Source of the DNA: Pseudomarimonas salicorniae
GTDB taxonomy: Bacteria; Pseudomonadota; Gammaproteobacteria; Xanthomonadales; Xanthomonadaceae
Length of the DNA: 64,000 nucleotides
Reading direction: 5' to 3'
NCBI RefSeq assembly: GCF_023156535.1
Contig: NZ_JALNMH010000010.1
Location: 169,504-233,503 of the forward strand
Of this stretch, positions 17,169 to 26,025 are shown piece by piece. Made by a program: the position numbers and the translations under genes. Position 1 is the first letter of the stretch, and the number at the start of each line of letters is the position of its first letter. The notes under the pieces were generated by a model. The model had not been told where the DNA came from. It did no database searches and worked only from the letters and a program-made list of their open reading frames with translations.

Positions 17169-18050
17169 GTGAGCGAAGTGCCCACCGTGAGTGCCGTCGT
17201 CGTGCTGCACAACAGTGCCGCCACCCTGGCGGCCTGCTTGCGCGCGGCGCTCGCCCAGCCCGCCCTGGTGGAACTGATGGTGGTGGACAATGGCTCGATC
17301 GACAACTGGCGCGGCGAGCTGCCGGAAGACGATCGCCTACGGGTACTGAGCAATGCCGGCAATCCCGGCTTCGCCACCGCCTGCAACCAGGGCGCGGCGG
17401 CCTCGGCCGGCGATGTCCTGCTGTTCCTCAATCCGGATTGCCTGCTTGAGCCGGACAGCCTTGGCGCCCTGCTCGACGTGGCGGCCGAGCAGCCCGGCGA
17501 CGGCCTGCTCGGCGCGCAGCTGCTCGAGGCCGATGGCCGTCCCCAGCCTGCCTCGCGGCGCCTTGCGCCGACCCCGCCGCGGGTGCTGGCCGGCCGCATC
17601 GATCTCGATCAACCGGAATGGCAGGCCGCCGGCCGCGGCCCCGCGCCGCGGTTCGAGCCGCTTGAGGCGATTTCCGGCGCCCTGATGCTGATCCCGCGCT
17701 GCCTGTTCGAATCGGTCGGCGGCTTCGACGCCGGCTACCGTTTGCACTTCGAGGATCTTGACCTGTGCCGCCGGGTGCGCGATTCGGGCGCCTGGGTCGG
17801 CATCGCACCGCGGGTGAGGGTGCGTCACCTCAAGGGCACCAGCAGCCGGCGCCGCCCGTTCTGGGTGGAATGGCAGAAGCACCGCGGCCTGTGGCGCTAC
17901 TACAGCAAGTTCGATCGGCCCACGGCGGGTGCCTGGACCAGCCTGCTGTTGGCCAGCCTGCTCGCCGCCCACTATCCGTGGGCGGCGCTGCGTGCCTGGT
18001 GGCGATCGCGGCGCGCCGGGGGCGCGCCATCGGGGTCGCCGCTTACTTGA
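17169..18050 (+). CDS. Glycosyltransferase, family 2 (rhamnosyltransferase-like)
   Basis: The 293-aa protein starts with 'TVSAVVVLHNSAATLAACLRA' and has 'LMVVDNGSIDNW' and 'NPGFATACNQGAAAS', followed by the DxD-like 'VLLFLNPDCLLEP'. Later it carries 'ISGALMLIPRCLFESVGGFD' and 'FEDLDLCRRVRDSG', the WbbL-like order seen in many rhamnosyltransferases. A C-terminal hydrophobic stretch 'AWTSLLLASLLAAHYPWAALR' may be membrane-associated. GTG 17169 is the likely start. Its last 8 nt overlap, on the opposite strand, the 3' end of ettA. Donor sugar unproven. Confidence 0.85.
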   Translation: MSEVPTVSAVVVLHNSAATLAACLRAALAQPALVELMVVDNGSIDNWRGELPEDDRLRVLSNAGNPGFATACNQGAAASAGDVLLFLNPDCLLEPDSLGALLDVAAEQPGDGLLGAQLLEADGRPQPASRRLAPTPPRVLAGRIDLDQPEWQAAGRGPAPRFEPLEAISGALMLIPRCLFESVGGFDAGYRLHFEDLDLCRRVRDSGAWVGIAPRVRVRHLKGTSSRRRPFWVEWQKHRGLWRYYSKFDRPTAGAWTSLLLASLLAAHYPWAALRAWWRSRRAGGAPSGSPLT

Positions 18051-19704
18051 GCGCCTTGAAGCGCAGGCGGTGTGGCCTCGCCGCTTCGTCGCCGAGGCGA
18101 CGCTTCTTGTCTTCCTCGTACTCGCGATAGTTGCCCTGGAAGAACTCGACGTGCGAGTCGCCCTCGAAGGCGAGGATGTGCGTCGCGATACGGTCGAGGA
18201 ACCAGCGGTCGTGCGAGATCACCAGCGCGCAGCCGGGGAATTCAAGCAGAGCGTCTTCGAGCGCGCGGAGGGTTTCCACGTCGAGGTCGTTGGAGGGCTC
18301 GTCGAGCAGCAGCACGTTGCCGCCCTGCAGCAGGGTCTTGGCAAGGTGCAGGCGGCCGCGCTCACCGCCTGACAGCGTGCCGACCAGCTTCTGCTGGTCC
18401 TGGCCCTTGAAGTTGAAGCGGCCGATGTAGGCGCGTGACTGGATCTCGACGCCATTGATGTTGAGGATGTCGCTGCCGCCGGAGACTTCCTGGAAGACGT
18501 TGTGGTTGCCTTCCAGCTTCTCGCGGCTCTGGTCGACGTAAGCCAGCTTCACCGTCGGGCCGACGTTGATCTCGCCCGAGTCAGGCTTCTCCTGGCCGAT
18601 CAGCATGCGGAACAGGGTCGACTTGCCGGCGCCGTTCGGGCCGATGATGCCGATGATGGCGCCCGGCGGCATGATGAAGCTGAGGTCGTCGATCAGCAGG
18701 CGGTCGCCGTAGCTCTTGCTGACGTTCTTGAACTCGATGACGTTGTTGCCGAGGCGCTCACCCGGCGGGATGAAGATCTCGTTGGTTTCCGCGCGCTTCT
18801 GGTAGTCGACCGACTGCAGCTCCTCCAGCTTGGCGAGGCGCGCCTTGCCCTTGCTGCGGCCGCCCTTGGCGTTCTGCCGCGCCCACTCGAGCTCCTTCTG
18901 GATCGCCTTCTGGCGCGCCTTCTCCTGGTTTTCTTCCTGCTTCAGGCGCTCGTCCTTCTGCACCAGCCACTCGGTGTAGTTGCCCTTCCACGGAATGCCA
19001 CGGCCGCGATCGAGCTCGAGGATCCACTCGGCTGCGTTGTCGAGGAAGTAGCGGTCATGGGTGACCGCCACCACGGTGCCGGTGTAGCGGGCGAGGAACT
19101 GTTCCAGCCATTCCACCGACTCGGCGTCGAGATGGTTGGTCGGCTCGTCGAGCAGCAGCATGTCGGGCTTCTGCAGCAGCAGGCGGCACAGCGCCACGCG
19201 GCGCTTCTCACCGCCCGACAGGTTGCCGATGACGGCGTCCCATGGCGGCAGGCGCAGCGCGTCGGCGGCCACTTCGAGCTGGTTTTCGAGGGTGTGGGCA
19301 TCGCCGGCAGCGAGAATGGCCTCGAGGCGCTCCTGCTCCTTGGCCAGGGCGTCGAAATCGGCGCCTTCCTCGGCGTAGGCGGCGTAGACCTCTTCCAGCT
19401 TGGCCTGCGCCTGCAGGACCTCGCCGACGCCTTCCTCGACCGCCTGCCGCACGGTCTGGCTCGGATCCAGACGCGGTTCCTGCTCCAGGTAGCCGACCTT
19501 GATCCCGGGCTGCGGGCGCGCTTCGCCGACGAAGTCCTTGTCGACGCCGGCCATGATCCGCAGCACGGTCGACTTGCCGGCGCCGTTCAGGCCGAGCAGA
19601 CCGATCTTGGCGCCGGGAAAGAAGGACAGCGAGATGTCCTTGATGATCTGGCGCTTCGGGGGAACGGTCTTGCTGACCCCGTTCATGGTGTAGATGTACT
19701 GCAT
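18043..19704 (-). CDS. ettA: Energy-dependent translational throttle protein EttA (ABC-F)
   Basis: The 553-aa cytoplasmic ABC-F protein binds the ribosomal E site and gates the first steps of elongation according to the ATP/ADP ratio. It starts 'MQYIYTMNGVSKTVPPKR', the EttA N-terminus. Two ATPase modules are present: Walker A 'GLNGAGKST' and 'GPNGAGKST', and signatures 'LSGGEKRRVALCRLL' and 'LSGGERGRLHLAK'. The linker between them is the charged helical pair of ABC-F proteins ('KQEENQEKARQKAIQKEL'). The length matches E. coli EttA. An upstream in-frame ATG at 19752 is less likely. It is an ordinary housekeeping gene between two glycan-related genes, convergent with the upstream transferase. 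Confidence 0.95.
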   Translation of the reverse strand: MQYIYTMNGVSKTVPPKRQIIKDISLSFFPGAKIGLLGLNGAGKSTVLRIMAGVDKDFVGEARPQPGIKVGYLEQEPRLDPSQTVRQAVEEGVGEVLQAQAKLEEVYAAYAEEGADFDALAKEQERLEAILAAGDAHTLENQLEVAADALRLPPWDAVIGNLSGGEKRRVALCRLLLQKPDMLLLDEPTNHLDAESVEWLEQFLARYTGTVVAVTHDRYFLDNAAEWILELDRGRGIPWKGNYTEWLVQKDERLKQEENQEKARQKAIQKELEWARQNAKGGRSKGKARLAKLEELQSVDYQKRAETNEIFIPPGERLGNNVIEFKNVSKSYGDRLLIDDLSFIMPPGAIIGIIGPNGAGKSTLFRMLIGQEKPDSGEINVGPTVKLAYVDQSREKLEGNHNVFQEVSGGSDILNINGVEIQSRAYIGRFNFKGQDQQKLVGTLSGGERGRLHLAKTLLQGGNVLLLDEPSNDLDVETLRALEDALLEFPGCALVISHDRWFLDRIATHILAFEGDSHVEFFQGNYREYEEDKKRRLGDEAARPHRLRFKALK

Positions 19705-19801
19705 GGCGTCCTGACTGATCCTGGCGGCCGCGGGCGGCCAAAAGAGCGGCATTATCTACCAAAGGCCGACACGCGGCCACGCGCCGCGCCGGCCCGGGGC
19801 C

Positions 19802-21880
19802 TCAGCGGGGCGCTGACTCGCCGCGCAGCCAGGCGTCGAGGAAGGGCGCGACCCGGCCGTCATCGAACAGTTGCCCGCGGCGCTCGCGCAGGCGGGCGGA
19901 CAGGGCCGCACAGCGGTCCGCATCGGGGGCCAGGGCCACCACCTTGTCGACGTAGTCGTCCGCATTGCGGGCGATCAGTTCCCCGACCCCGAGCCGTTCC
20001 AGCAGGGCAGCGGTCTGCCGGCAGCGCATCCGGGCGCCGGGCAGGGCAATCGTCGGCAGACCCTGAGCGAGCAGGTCCAGCGCGCTCATTCCTCCGGACC
20101 AGCCGAGCGTATCCAGATTGAGCCGGAAGCTGCGGGCGAGGCCCAGATACTCCGGCAGCGGCAGAAAGCCGTGCAGGGCGAGCTGCCGTGCGGGATCGAC
20201 GCCGGCGGCCTCGAGCGCCGCGCCAAGCCGACGGGCGATGAACTCGCGCACCGGTGTCCGCGGGTCGACCAGCAGATGCAGGCGCGCCTTGGGCAGGCGG
20301 GCCAGGATCCGCGCGAACAGGACGTCCTGGGCGGGGAGCAGCTTGTAGACGGTCTGCGCGCAGAGCAGGGGGATCTCGCCCTCACGAAGGTTGAGCTCGG
20401 GTTCGCGCGGCTCCGGCAGGTCGGCTTCGCGCAGTCCGTGGCCAAGCCCGGGCAGGCGCACCAGCGGCTCGGCGTAGTGCGCCGCGCCATCGGCGGGCTC
20501 CAGGGCGTCGGGACTGAGCACGGCATCAAGGGTCGGCAGGCCCGGGCTGACCGGGTGGCCCCAGAGCGCAGCCTGGCGCGGCGCAAGGCGCAGCGCCGCC
20601 AGCGCGAGGGTGCGTGCGTCCATGCCGATCTCGGGGTAGAGCAGCACGTCCGGTCGGGCTGCGCCGATGCGCGCTGCCCATTCGCGTATGCCGCCCGCGC
20701 CGCGGTGCAGGGTGCCGATGCGCGCCACCCGCTGCGTCCAGGCGTCCTCGCGTGCATCCAGCGAGAAGAAGTGCCAGTCGAAGTCGCCAGCCAGCTGCTC
20801 CAGCAGCGGCACGAACAGCCGGGCCACCGTGTGCTCGCGCAGGTGGGCCGAGACCACGCCGATCCGACGCGGCGGTCCGTCCGTCGCGGCCTCCGCCGGG
20901 GCGATTCCGCTGGCGGCCATGATCCGGCCCACCAGCCGCCCGTAGTCCGCCTGGCCCGGCACGGAGTCGCCAAGGTAGTGACGGTAGAAGGCGCTGCAGA
21001 AGCCGACGCAGTCGATCAGCGCGGGGCCGGTCAGGCGCCCCGAATCGACATCCCGGGCGAAGCGCTCCACGCCCTCCTGCCAGGCGCGGCAATAGGCGAG
21101 CTGCGCTTCCTCCGAGGCGGGCGCCGGATCGGGCGGGATCTGGAAGCGCGCCCAGGCCGGCCCGGGATGAGCGGGCTCCCGACGCGCGGCTTCCTCGATC
21201 GCCTCGCGGGCCGCAGCGAACTCGCCCGCCTCAAGGTCTTCCTGGGCGCGATTCAGCCACGGCTCGGCGCCCGGCTGCAGCGCGCACAGCTGTGCCGCAA
21301 GCTCACGTCGGCGGGCGCTGCGCTCCCCGGCCATGACCCGCGACCAGTAGGCGCCGCGAACCACCGCCAGATCGGAGCTGCCGCCTTGCAGCAGCGCATC
21401 GAAGGCCACTCGCGCCCGCTCCGCCGCCCCGGCCGCCAGCATCAGCTGGGCGTGGAGCAGGGCATCCCCCTGGGGGAGTGCTCCGGGCAGGGCGTCGAGC
21501 AGGGACAGGGCCTCGGCGGGCCGGGTTCGGGCCAGGGTCAGGGCCAGCTCGCGCTGGCCCTGCGCATCGTCCGGGTCCAGTGCCAGGGCCTGGCGCAGGC
21601 TGCGCTCGGCCGCATCGGGCCGTCCGGCGAGGCGCTCGATGACGCCCAGCTCGCGCCAGGCCGCGGGCTGCGCGCGATCGAGGCCCAGCGCCCGCTGCGC
21701 AGCCCCGTGGGCTTCACCAAGCCCGCCCAGCTGGCGAAGGCAGCGCGCCGCCAGCGCCCAGGCCCGGGCGTCGCCGGCATGGCGCTGCAGGTGGGTCTTC
21801 AGGTGATCGAGCGCGACCGAGGGCTGGCCGGCGCGTTCGGCCTGCTCTGCTTGCCGCAGACTCGGCTGGCTGTCTTCCAT
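19802..21880 (-). CDS. TPR/SPINDLY-type O-GlcNAc-transferase-like protein
   Basis: The 692-aa protein has an N-terminal half of TPR-like helical pairs ('RAWALAARCLRQLGGLGEAH', 'AWRELGVIERLAGRPDAAER', 'SLRQALALDPDDAQGQRELA'). The C-terminal half from about residue 335 resembles GT41 (OGT/SPINDLY): 'RRIGVVSAHLREHTVARLF', 'DWHFFSLDAREDAWTQR', 'PDVLLYPEIGMDARTLALA', 'LRLAPRQAALWGHPVSPGLP', and 'LNLDTLGWSGGMSALDLLAQ'. Bacterial homologues glycosylate proteins or act in glycan loci. It lies on the minus strand beside the exporter cluster and may modify surface or secreted proteins. Donor and target unknown. Confidence 0.82.
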   Translation of the reverse strand: MEDSQPSLRQAEQAERAGQPSVALDHLKTHLQRHAGDARAWALAARCLRQLGGLGEAHGAAQRALGLDRAQPAAWRELGVIERLAGRPDAAERSLRQALALDPDDAQGQRELALTLARTRPAEALSLLDALPGALPQGDALLHAQLMLAAGAAERARVAFDALLQGGSSDLAVVRGAYWSRVMAGERSARRRELAAQLCALQPGAEPWLNRAQEDLEAGEFAAAREAIEEAARREPAHPGPAWARFQIPPDPAPASEEAQLAYCRAWQEGVERFARDVDSGRLTGPALIDCVGFCSAFYRHYLGDSVPGQADYGRLVGRIMAASGIAPAEAATDGPPRRIGVVSAHLREHTVARLFVPLLEQLAGDFDWHFFSLDAREDAWTQRVARIGTLHRGAGGIREWAARIGAARPDVLLYPEIGMDARTLALAALRLAPRQAALWGHPVSPGLPTLDAVLSPDALEPADGAAHYAEPLVRLPGLGHGLREADLPEPREPELNLREGEIPLLCAQTVYKLLPAQDVLFARILARLPKARLHLLVDPRTPVREFIARRLGAALEAAGVDPARQLALHGFLPLPEYLGLARSFRLNLDTLGWSGGMSALDLLAQGLPTIALPGARMRCRQTAALLERLGVGELIARNADDYVDKVVALAPDADRCAALSARLRERRGQLFDDGRVAPFLDAWLRGESAPR

Positions 21881-21963
21881 GATGCTTCTCAGCCTCCTTG
21901 CACACCCTGGCCGCGGCCGATCGGCTAAGCTAGAGCGTTGTTTCCCGACCTGGTGAAGGCCCG

Positions 21964-23214
21964 ATGGTAAGCCCTGTTCCGCGTATTGCCGAATTCGATC
22001 CCGAGCTGGCCGAGGCGATGGCCGCCGAGCTGGTCCGCCAGGAGGATCACGTCGAGCTGATCGCCTCCGAGAACTACGCCAGCAAACGGGTCATGGAAGC
22101 CCAGGGCAGCGTGCTCACCAACAAGTACGCCGAAGGCTACCCGGGCAAGCGCTACTACGGCGGCTGCGAGCATGTCGACGTTGCCGAGCGTCTGGCGATC
22201 GAGCGGGTCAAGCAGCTGTTCGGCGCCGACTACGCCAACGTCCAGCCGCATTCCGGCTCGCAGGCCAATGCCGCGGTCTATCTGGCCCTGCTCAGCCCGG
22301 GCGAGACCATCCTCGGCATGAGCCTCGCCCACGGCGGCCATCTCACCCACGGCGCCAAGGTCAACTTCAGCGGCAAGATCTTCAACGCGGTGCAGTACGG
22401 GGTCGACGAGAACGGCCTGATCGACTACGCCGAGATCGAGCGGCTGGCGCAGGAGCACCGCCCGAAGATGCTGGTCGGCGGTTTCTCCGCCTATTCGCAG
22501 AAGATCGACTGGGAGCGCATGGCAGCGATCGCCAAGTCGGTGGACGCCTACTTCTTCGTCGACATGGCCCATGTCGCCGGTCTGGTCGCCGCCGGGGTCT
22601 ATCCCAACCCGGTACCCCATGCCGACGTGGTCACCTCGACCACGCACAAGACCCTGCGCGGCCCGCGCGGCGGCATCATCCTCGCCCGCGCCAACGAGGC
22701 CCTCGAGAAGAAGTTCCAGTCGCTGGTCTTCCCCGGCACCCAGGGCGGCCCGTTGATGCACGTCATCGCCGCCAAGGCGGTGGCGTTCAAGGAAGCGCTG
22801 GAGCCGGGCTTCAAGGCGTATCAGCAGCAGGTGGTCAAGAATGCCCAGGCGATGGCCGCCACGCTGATCGAGCGCGGCTACAAGATCGTCTCCGGCGGCA
22901 CCGAGAACCACCTCATGCTGATCGACCTGATCGGCCGCGAGGTCACCGGCAAGGACGCCGAGGCCGCACTCGGCGCCGCCCATATCACCGTGAACAAGAA
23001 CGCGGTGCCCAACGATCCCCGCTCGCCCTTCGTCACCTCGGGCCTGCGCATCGGTACGCCGGCGGTCACCACCCGCGGTTACACCGAGAAGGAGTGTCGC
23101 GACCTGGCCGGCTGGATGGCCGACGTGCTGGATGCCCCCACCGACGAGGCCGTCATCGCCCGCGTGCGCGAAGCCGTCACCGCGCAGTGCCGCGCGTTCC
23201 CGGTATATGCCTGA
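21964..23214 (+). CDS. glyA: Serine hydroxymethyltransferase
   Basis: GlyA is the PLP enzyme that interconverts serine and glycine and supplies methylene-tetrahydrofolate. The 416-aa length is typical. Visible motifs are '[19 protein letters not shown]', '[11 protein letters not shown]', '[15 protein letters not shown]' and the PLP-lysine site '[15 protein letters not shown]', with the lysine at residue 229 as in the E. coli enzyme. It is followed by a 111-nt gap containing an inverted heptamer repeat, and then nrdR; glyA-nrdR-rib is a common gammaproteobacterial order. Confidence 0.97.
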   Translation: MVSPVPRIAEFDPELAEAMAAELVRQEDHVELIASENYASKRVMEAQGSVLTNKYAEGYPGKRYYGGCEHVDVAERLAIERVKQLFGADYANVQPHSGSQANAAVYLALLSPGETILGMSLAHGGHLTHGAKVNFSGKIFNAVQYGVDENGLIDYAEIERLAQEHRPKMLVGGFSAYSQKIDWERMAAIAKSVDAYFFVDMAHVAGLVAAGVYPNPVPHADVVTSTTHKTLRGPRGGIILARANEALEKKFQSLVFPGTQGGPLMHVIAAKAVAFKEALEPGFKAYQQQVVKNAQAMAATLIERGYKIVSGGTENHLMLIDLIGREVTGKDAEAALGAAHITVNKNAVPNDPRSPFVTSGLRIGTPAVTTRGYTEKECRDLAGWMADVLDAPTDEAVIARVREAVTAQCRAFPVYA

Positions 23215-23218
23215 TTGG

Positions 23219-23316
23219 CGTGATGGGTGATTCGTGATTCGTGATTCGACAGAACGAAAGCATCCGGGCCGCACCGGCCTGCTCTTGCGAATCACCAATC
23301 ACCCACCACGAATCAC
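23219..23316. repeat. Inverted array of GTGATTC heptamers between glyA and nrdR
   Basis: Three tandem copies of GTGATTC (23227-23247) face an oppositely oriented set in 23288-23316, whose reverse complement reads as four 7-mers (GTGATTC, GTGGTGG, GTGATTG, GTGATTC). The arms can form an imperfect hairpin with a roughly 40-nt loop and occupy almost the whole gap. Similar short iterated palindromes are dispersed in xanthomonad genomes; whether this one regulates nrdR is unknown. Confidence 0.75.
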
Positions 23317-23325
23317 GGACGCCTG

Positions 23326-23838
23326 ATGCACTGCCCCTTCTGCCAGCACGAGAACACCCGGGTCATCGACTCGCGTCTGGCCGACGAGGGCACGACCATC
23401 CGACGGCGGCGCGAGTGCGAGACCTGCGGCGAGCGCTTCTCGACCTTCGAGACCGCCGAGATCAAGCTGCCGAGCATCGTCAAGAGCGACGGCCGCCGCG
23501 AGGCCTTCGACGAACGCAAGCTGCGCACCAGCTTCGACCGCGCACTGCAGAAGCGGCCGGTACCGGCCGAGAAGATCGAGCATGCGGTGCGCGAGGTGAT
23601 CCGCGCGTTGCGTCTGGCCGGTGAGCGCGAGTTGCCCTCGTTGCGGGTCGGTGAATGCGTGATGGCCGAACTGAAGAAGCTCGACCAGGTGGCCTACGTC
23701 CGCTACGCCTCCGTCTATCGAAGCTTCGAGGACGTGCAGGCGTTCCGCGAGGAGATCGAAAAGCTGGAGCGCGACCTGCCCTCGCTCGAGGGCCTGCAGC
23801 TGCCGCTGCTCGACGCGGTCGAGAAGGCGCGCAAGTGA
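23326..23838 (+). CDS. nrdR: Transcriptional repressor NrdR
   Basis: NrdR represses ribonucleotide reductase genes when (d)ATP is bound. The 170-aa protein has the N-terminal zinc ribbon (Cys 3, 6, 31 and 34: '[17 protein letters not shown]', '[15 protein letters not shown]') followed by an ATP-cone domain ('[19 protein letters not shown]', '[16 protein letters not shown]'). Length and motifs are canonical. The last codons overlap the following acetyltransferase gene (GTGA). It heads the riboflavin operon as in many gammaproteobacteria. Confidence 0.97.
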   Translation: MHCPFCQHENTRVIDSRLADEGTTIRRRRECETCGERFSTFETAEIKLPSIVKSDGRREAFDERKLRTSFDRALQKRPVPAEKIEHAVREVIRALRLAGERELPSLRVGECVMAELKKLDQVAYVRYASVYRSFEDVQAFREEIEKLERDLPSLEGLQLPLLDAVEKARK

Positions 23839-24317
23839 GCGAGCTGCGGATCCGCCCGCTCGCCGAGAGGCCGGAGTGGGTGGACAGGCTGGCCGACTGG
23901 CATTACGCCGAATGGGGGCCGCTGTACGGCAGCGCCTGGTCACTCGCGGCGTGCCGCCGCGAGCTCAGGGTCCACGCGCGCTCCGACGCCTGCCCCGGGA
24001 CCTGGGTCGTCGAGAAGCTGGGCGTGCTGATGGGTTCGGTCAGCGTGGTGGAGAAGGATGCCGACGAGCTCAGCGAAGTGGCTGGCCCGTGGCTGGCCAG
24101 TCTCTATGTGCGGCCGGCAGAGCGCGGTCGCGGGCTGGGGCGCCGGCTGATCCTGGCCGCCGAGGAGGCCGCGCGGCAGGCCGGCTATCCGCGGCTATGG
24201 CTGTTCACCCTGGAGCATTCGGCGCTCTACCTTTCGCTCGGTTGGCAGGTCAGCCACCAGGGCAAGGTCCAGTCGACACCGGTCACCGTGATGTGCCGCG
24301 AGCTGGCCCGCGCATGA
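23835..24317 (+). CDS. GNAT-family N-acetyltransferase
   Basis: The 160-aa protein shows the GNAT fold pattern: an N-terminal '[20 protein letters not shown]', beta strands around '[13 protein letters not shown]', then motif A '[20 protein letters not shown]' with the acetyl-CoA pyrophosphate loop (R-G-x-G-L-G), and '[19 protein letters not shown]' near the end. GTG 23835 overlaps nrdR by 4 nt and the stop overlaps ribD by 4 nt, so it is an embedded member of the nrdR-rib operon. Substrate unknown; it is not a riboflavin enzyme by any motif I can see. Confidence 0.85.
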   Translation: MSELRIRPLAERPEWVDRLADWHYAEWGPLYGSAWSLAACRRELRVHARSDACPGTWVVEKLGVLMGSVSVVEKDADELSEVAGPWLASLYVRPAERGRGLGRRLILAAEEAARQAGYPRLWLFTLEHSALYLSLGWQVSHQGKVQSTPVTVMCRELARA

Positions 24318-25438
24318 GCGGGTTCTCCGCCTTCGACCATGCCTGCATGACCGAGGCCCTTCGCCTGGCCGAGCGCGGACTGTGGACCACCGACCCGAAC
24401 CCCCGGGTGGGCTGCGTCATTGCACGGGAGGATCGCATCGTCGGCCGAGGCTGGCATCAGCGCGCCGGCGGACCGCATGCCGAGGTCTTCGCCCTGCGCG
24501 AGGCCGGCGAGGCTGCGCGCGGCGCCACGGCCTACGTGACCCTTGAGCCCTGTGCCCATCACGGCCGCACACCGCCCTGCGCGGAAGCCCTGGTCGCGGC
24601 GGGGGTGGAACGGGTGGCGGTGGCGGCGCACGATCCCTTTCCGGAAGTCGACGGCCGCGGCAGCGAGCGGCTGCGCGCCGCGGGTATCGAGGTCGAGCAT
24701 GGTCTGCTGCAGGATCAGGCGAGGGAGCTGAACATCGGTTTCTTCTCGCGGATCGAGCGCGGACGGCCCTGGCTGCGCCTGAAGCTGGCAAGCAGCCTCG
24801 ACGGCCGCACCGGCCTGGCCAATGGCGAGTCGAAGTGGATCACCGGCGAGGCGGCCCGCGCCGACGTGCAGCGCTGGCGTGCCCGCAGCAGTGCGGTTAT
24901 GACCGGCAGCGCCACCGTGCGGGCGGACGATCCGGCCCTGACCGCGCGGGTCGACGCCGAGCTGGCTGCGCCGGTGCGGATCGTGGTCTGCGGCGAGGGC
25001 GGCGTGCCCATCGGCGCACGCCTGCTGGCCGATGGGCTGGCGCCGGTCTGGCTGGCAGGGCCAAAGGGCAGTCTCGCCGAACTGCCGCGATGCGAGCAGA
25101 TCGAGCTGCCCGCCGCCGAACGGGGCGTTGATCTGTCCGCCCTGCTGATGACCCTTGGGGAGCGCGGTATCAACGAACTGCAGGTCGAGTGCGGTGCGCG
25201 CCTCGCCGGCGCCCTGCTGCGGGGAGGCTGGGTCGACGAGCTGCTGCTCTACCAGGCGCCCTGCGTGCTGGGCAGCGGCGCCCGCCCGCTGTTCGACGAC
25301 ATCGATCTCACCGCGATGATGCAACGCTTCCGTTTCGAAACCGTCGACCGCCGCTTTCTGGGCGACGACCTGCGCTGGCGGCTGCGACCGCTGTCGGACC
25401 ACCAGCGCCCCGAGGAGACCCCATGTTCACCGGATTGA
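24314..25438 (+). CDS. ribD: Bifunctional pyrimidine deaminase/reductase RibD
   Basis: RibD carries out the deamination and side-chain reduction steps of riboflavin synthesis. The 374-aa protein has an N-terminal cytidine-deaminase-like zinc domain ('NPRVGCVIA', 'GGPHAEVFALREAG', 'TLEPCAHHGRTPPC') and a C-terminal DHFR-like reductase domain starting at 'WLRLKLASSLDGRTGLANGE' with 'WITGEAARADVQRWRARSSA'. ATG 24314 overlaps the acetyltransferase stop. The 3' end overlaps ribE by 16 nt, implying coupled translation. Confidence 0.96.
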   Translation: MSGFSAFDHACMTEALRLAERGLWTTDPNPRVGCVIAREDRIVGRGWHQRAGGPHAEVFALREAGEAARGATAYVTLEPCAHHGRTPPCAEALVAAGVERVAVAAHDPFPEVDGRGSERLRAAGIEVEHGLLQDQARELNIGFFSRIERGRPWLRLKLASSLDGRTGLANGESKWITGEAARADVQRWRARSSAVMTGSATVRADDPALTARVDAELAAPVRIVVCGEGGVPIGARLLADGLAPVWLAGPKGSLAELPRCEQIELPAAERGVDLSALLMTLGERGINELQVECGARLAGALLRGGWVDELLLYQAPCVLGSGARPLFDDIDLTAMMQRFRFETVDRRFLGDDLRWRLRPLSDHQRPEETPCSPD

Positions 25439-26025
25439 TTCAGGGCGTCGGCCGCGTGGCCGCGCTGGAGCCGCGCGGCGGCGACCTGCGGCTGCATGTC
25501 GAGGTCGGCAGCCTGCCGTTCGAGGCGGTCGAGCTCGGCGAGAGCATCGCCTGCAGCGGCTGCTGCCTGACCGTCATCGATTTCGACGCCAGCCGCTTTG
25601 CTGCCGACGTGTCGACCGAAACGCTGGCCTGCACGACGCTCGGCCAGTGGCGCGAAGGCAGCGCGGTCAACCTAGAGCGTGCCATGCTGCCGACCACGCG
25701 GTTCGGCGGGCATATCGTCTCCGGGCACGTGGACGGCCTTGGCGAAGTGGTGTCGGTGCACGACGATGCGCGCGCCCAGCGCTGGCGCTTTGCCGCCCCT
25801 GCCCAGCTGCTGCGCTACATCGCGCACAAGGGTTCGATTGCCGTCGATGGGGTCAGCCTGACCGTCAACGCGGTGGACGATGAAGGCTTCGAGGTCGCGC
25901 TGATCCCGCACACGGTGAGCCATACGCGGTTCTCCGAGACCCGCGTTGGCGATGCGGTGAACCTCGAGGTCGACCTGATCGCGCGCTATGCCGAGCGCCT
26001 GCTGCAAGCGAGGATGGAACGATGA
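25423..26025 (+). CDS. ribE: Riboflavin synthase alpha subunit
   Basis: The enzyme dismutates two lumazine molecules to riboflavin. The 200-aa protein starts 'MFTGLIQGVGRVAALE', the invariant N-terminus, and has the duplicated lumazine-binding barrel: 'CSGCCLTVIDFDASRFAADV' in the first half and 'VDGVSLTVNAVDDEGFEVAL' in the second, with 'FGGHIVSGHVDGLGEV' between. The second half has the 'IPHTVSHTRF' motif. It overlaps ribD by 16 nt and ribB by 4 nt. Confidence 0.97.
   Translation: MFTGLIQGVGRVAALEPRGGDLRLHVEVGSLPFEAVELGESIACSGCCLTVIDFDASRFAADVSTETLACTTLGQWREGSAVNLERAMLPTTRFGGHIVSGHVDGLGEVVSVHDDARAQRWRFAAPAQLLRYIAHKGSIAVDGVSLTVNAVDDEGFEVALIPHTVSHTRFSETRVGDAVNLEVDLIARYAERLLQARMER

Noticed and set aside
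18502..21928. Plus-strand long frames across ettA and the GT41-like gene
   Set aside because: Both opposite strands carry well-recognised families with full motifs; the plus-strand peptides have none.
21898..21931. TTGCAC and TAAGCT before glyA as a promoter
   Set aside because: Spacing is 22 nt, too long for a sigma-70 promoter.
23214..23326. FMN, TPP or glycine riboswitch before nrdR-rib, thiL, thiE or glyA
   Set aside because: None of the leaders contains the conserved riboswitch cores; the gaps are short or filled by the heptamer repeat.
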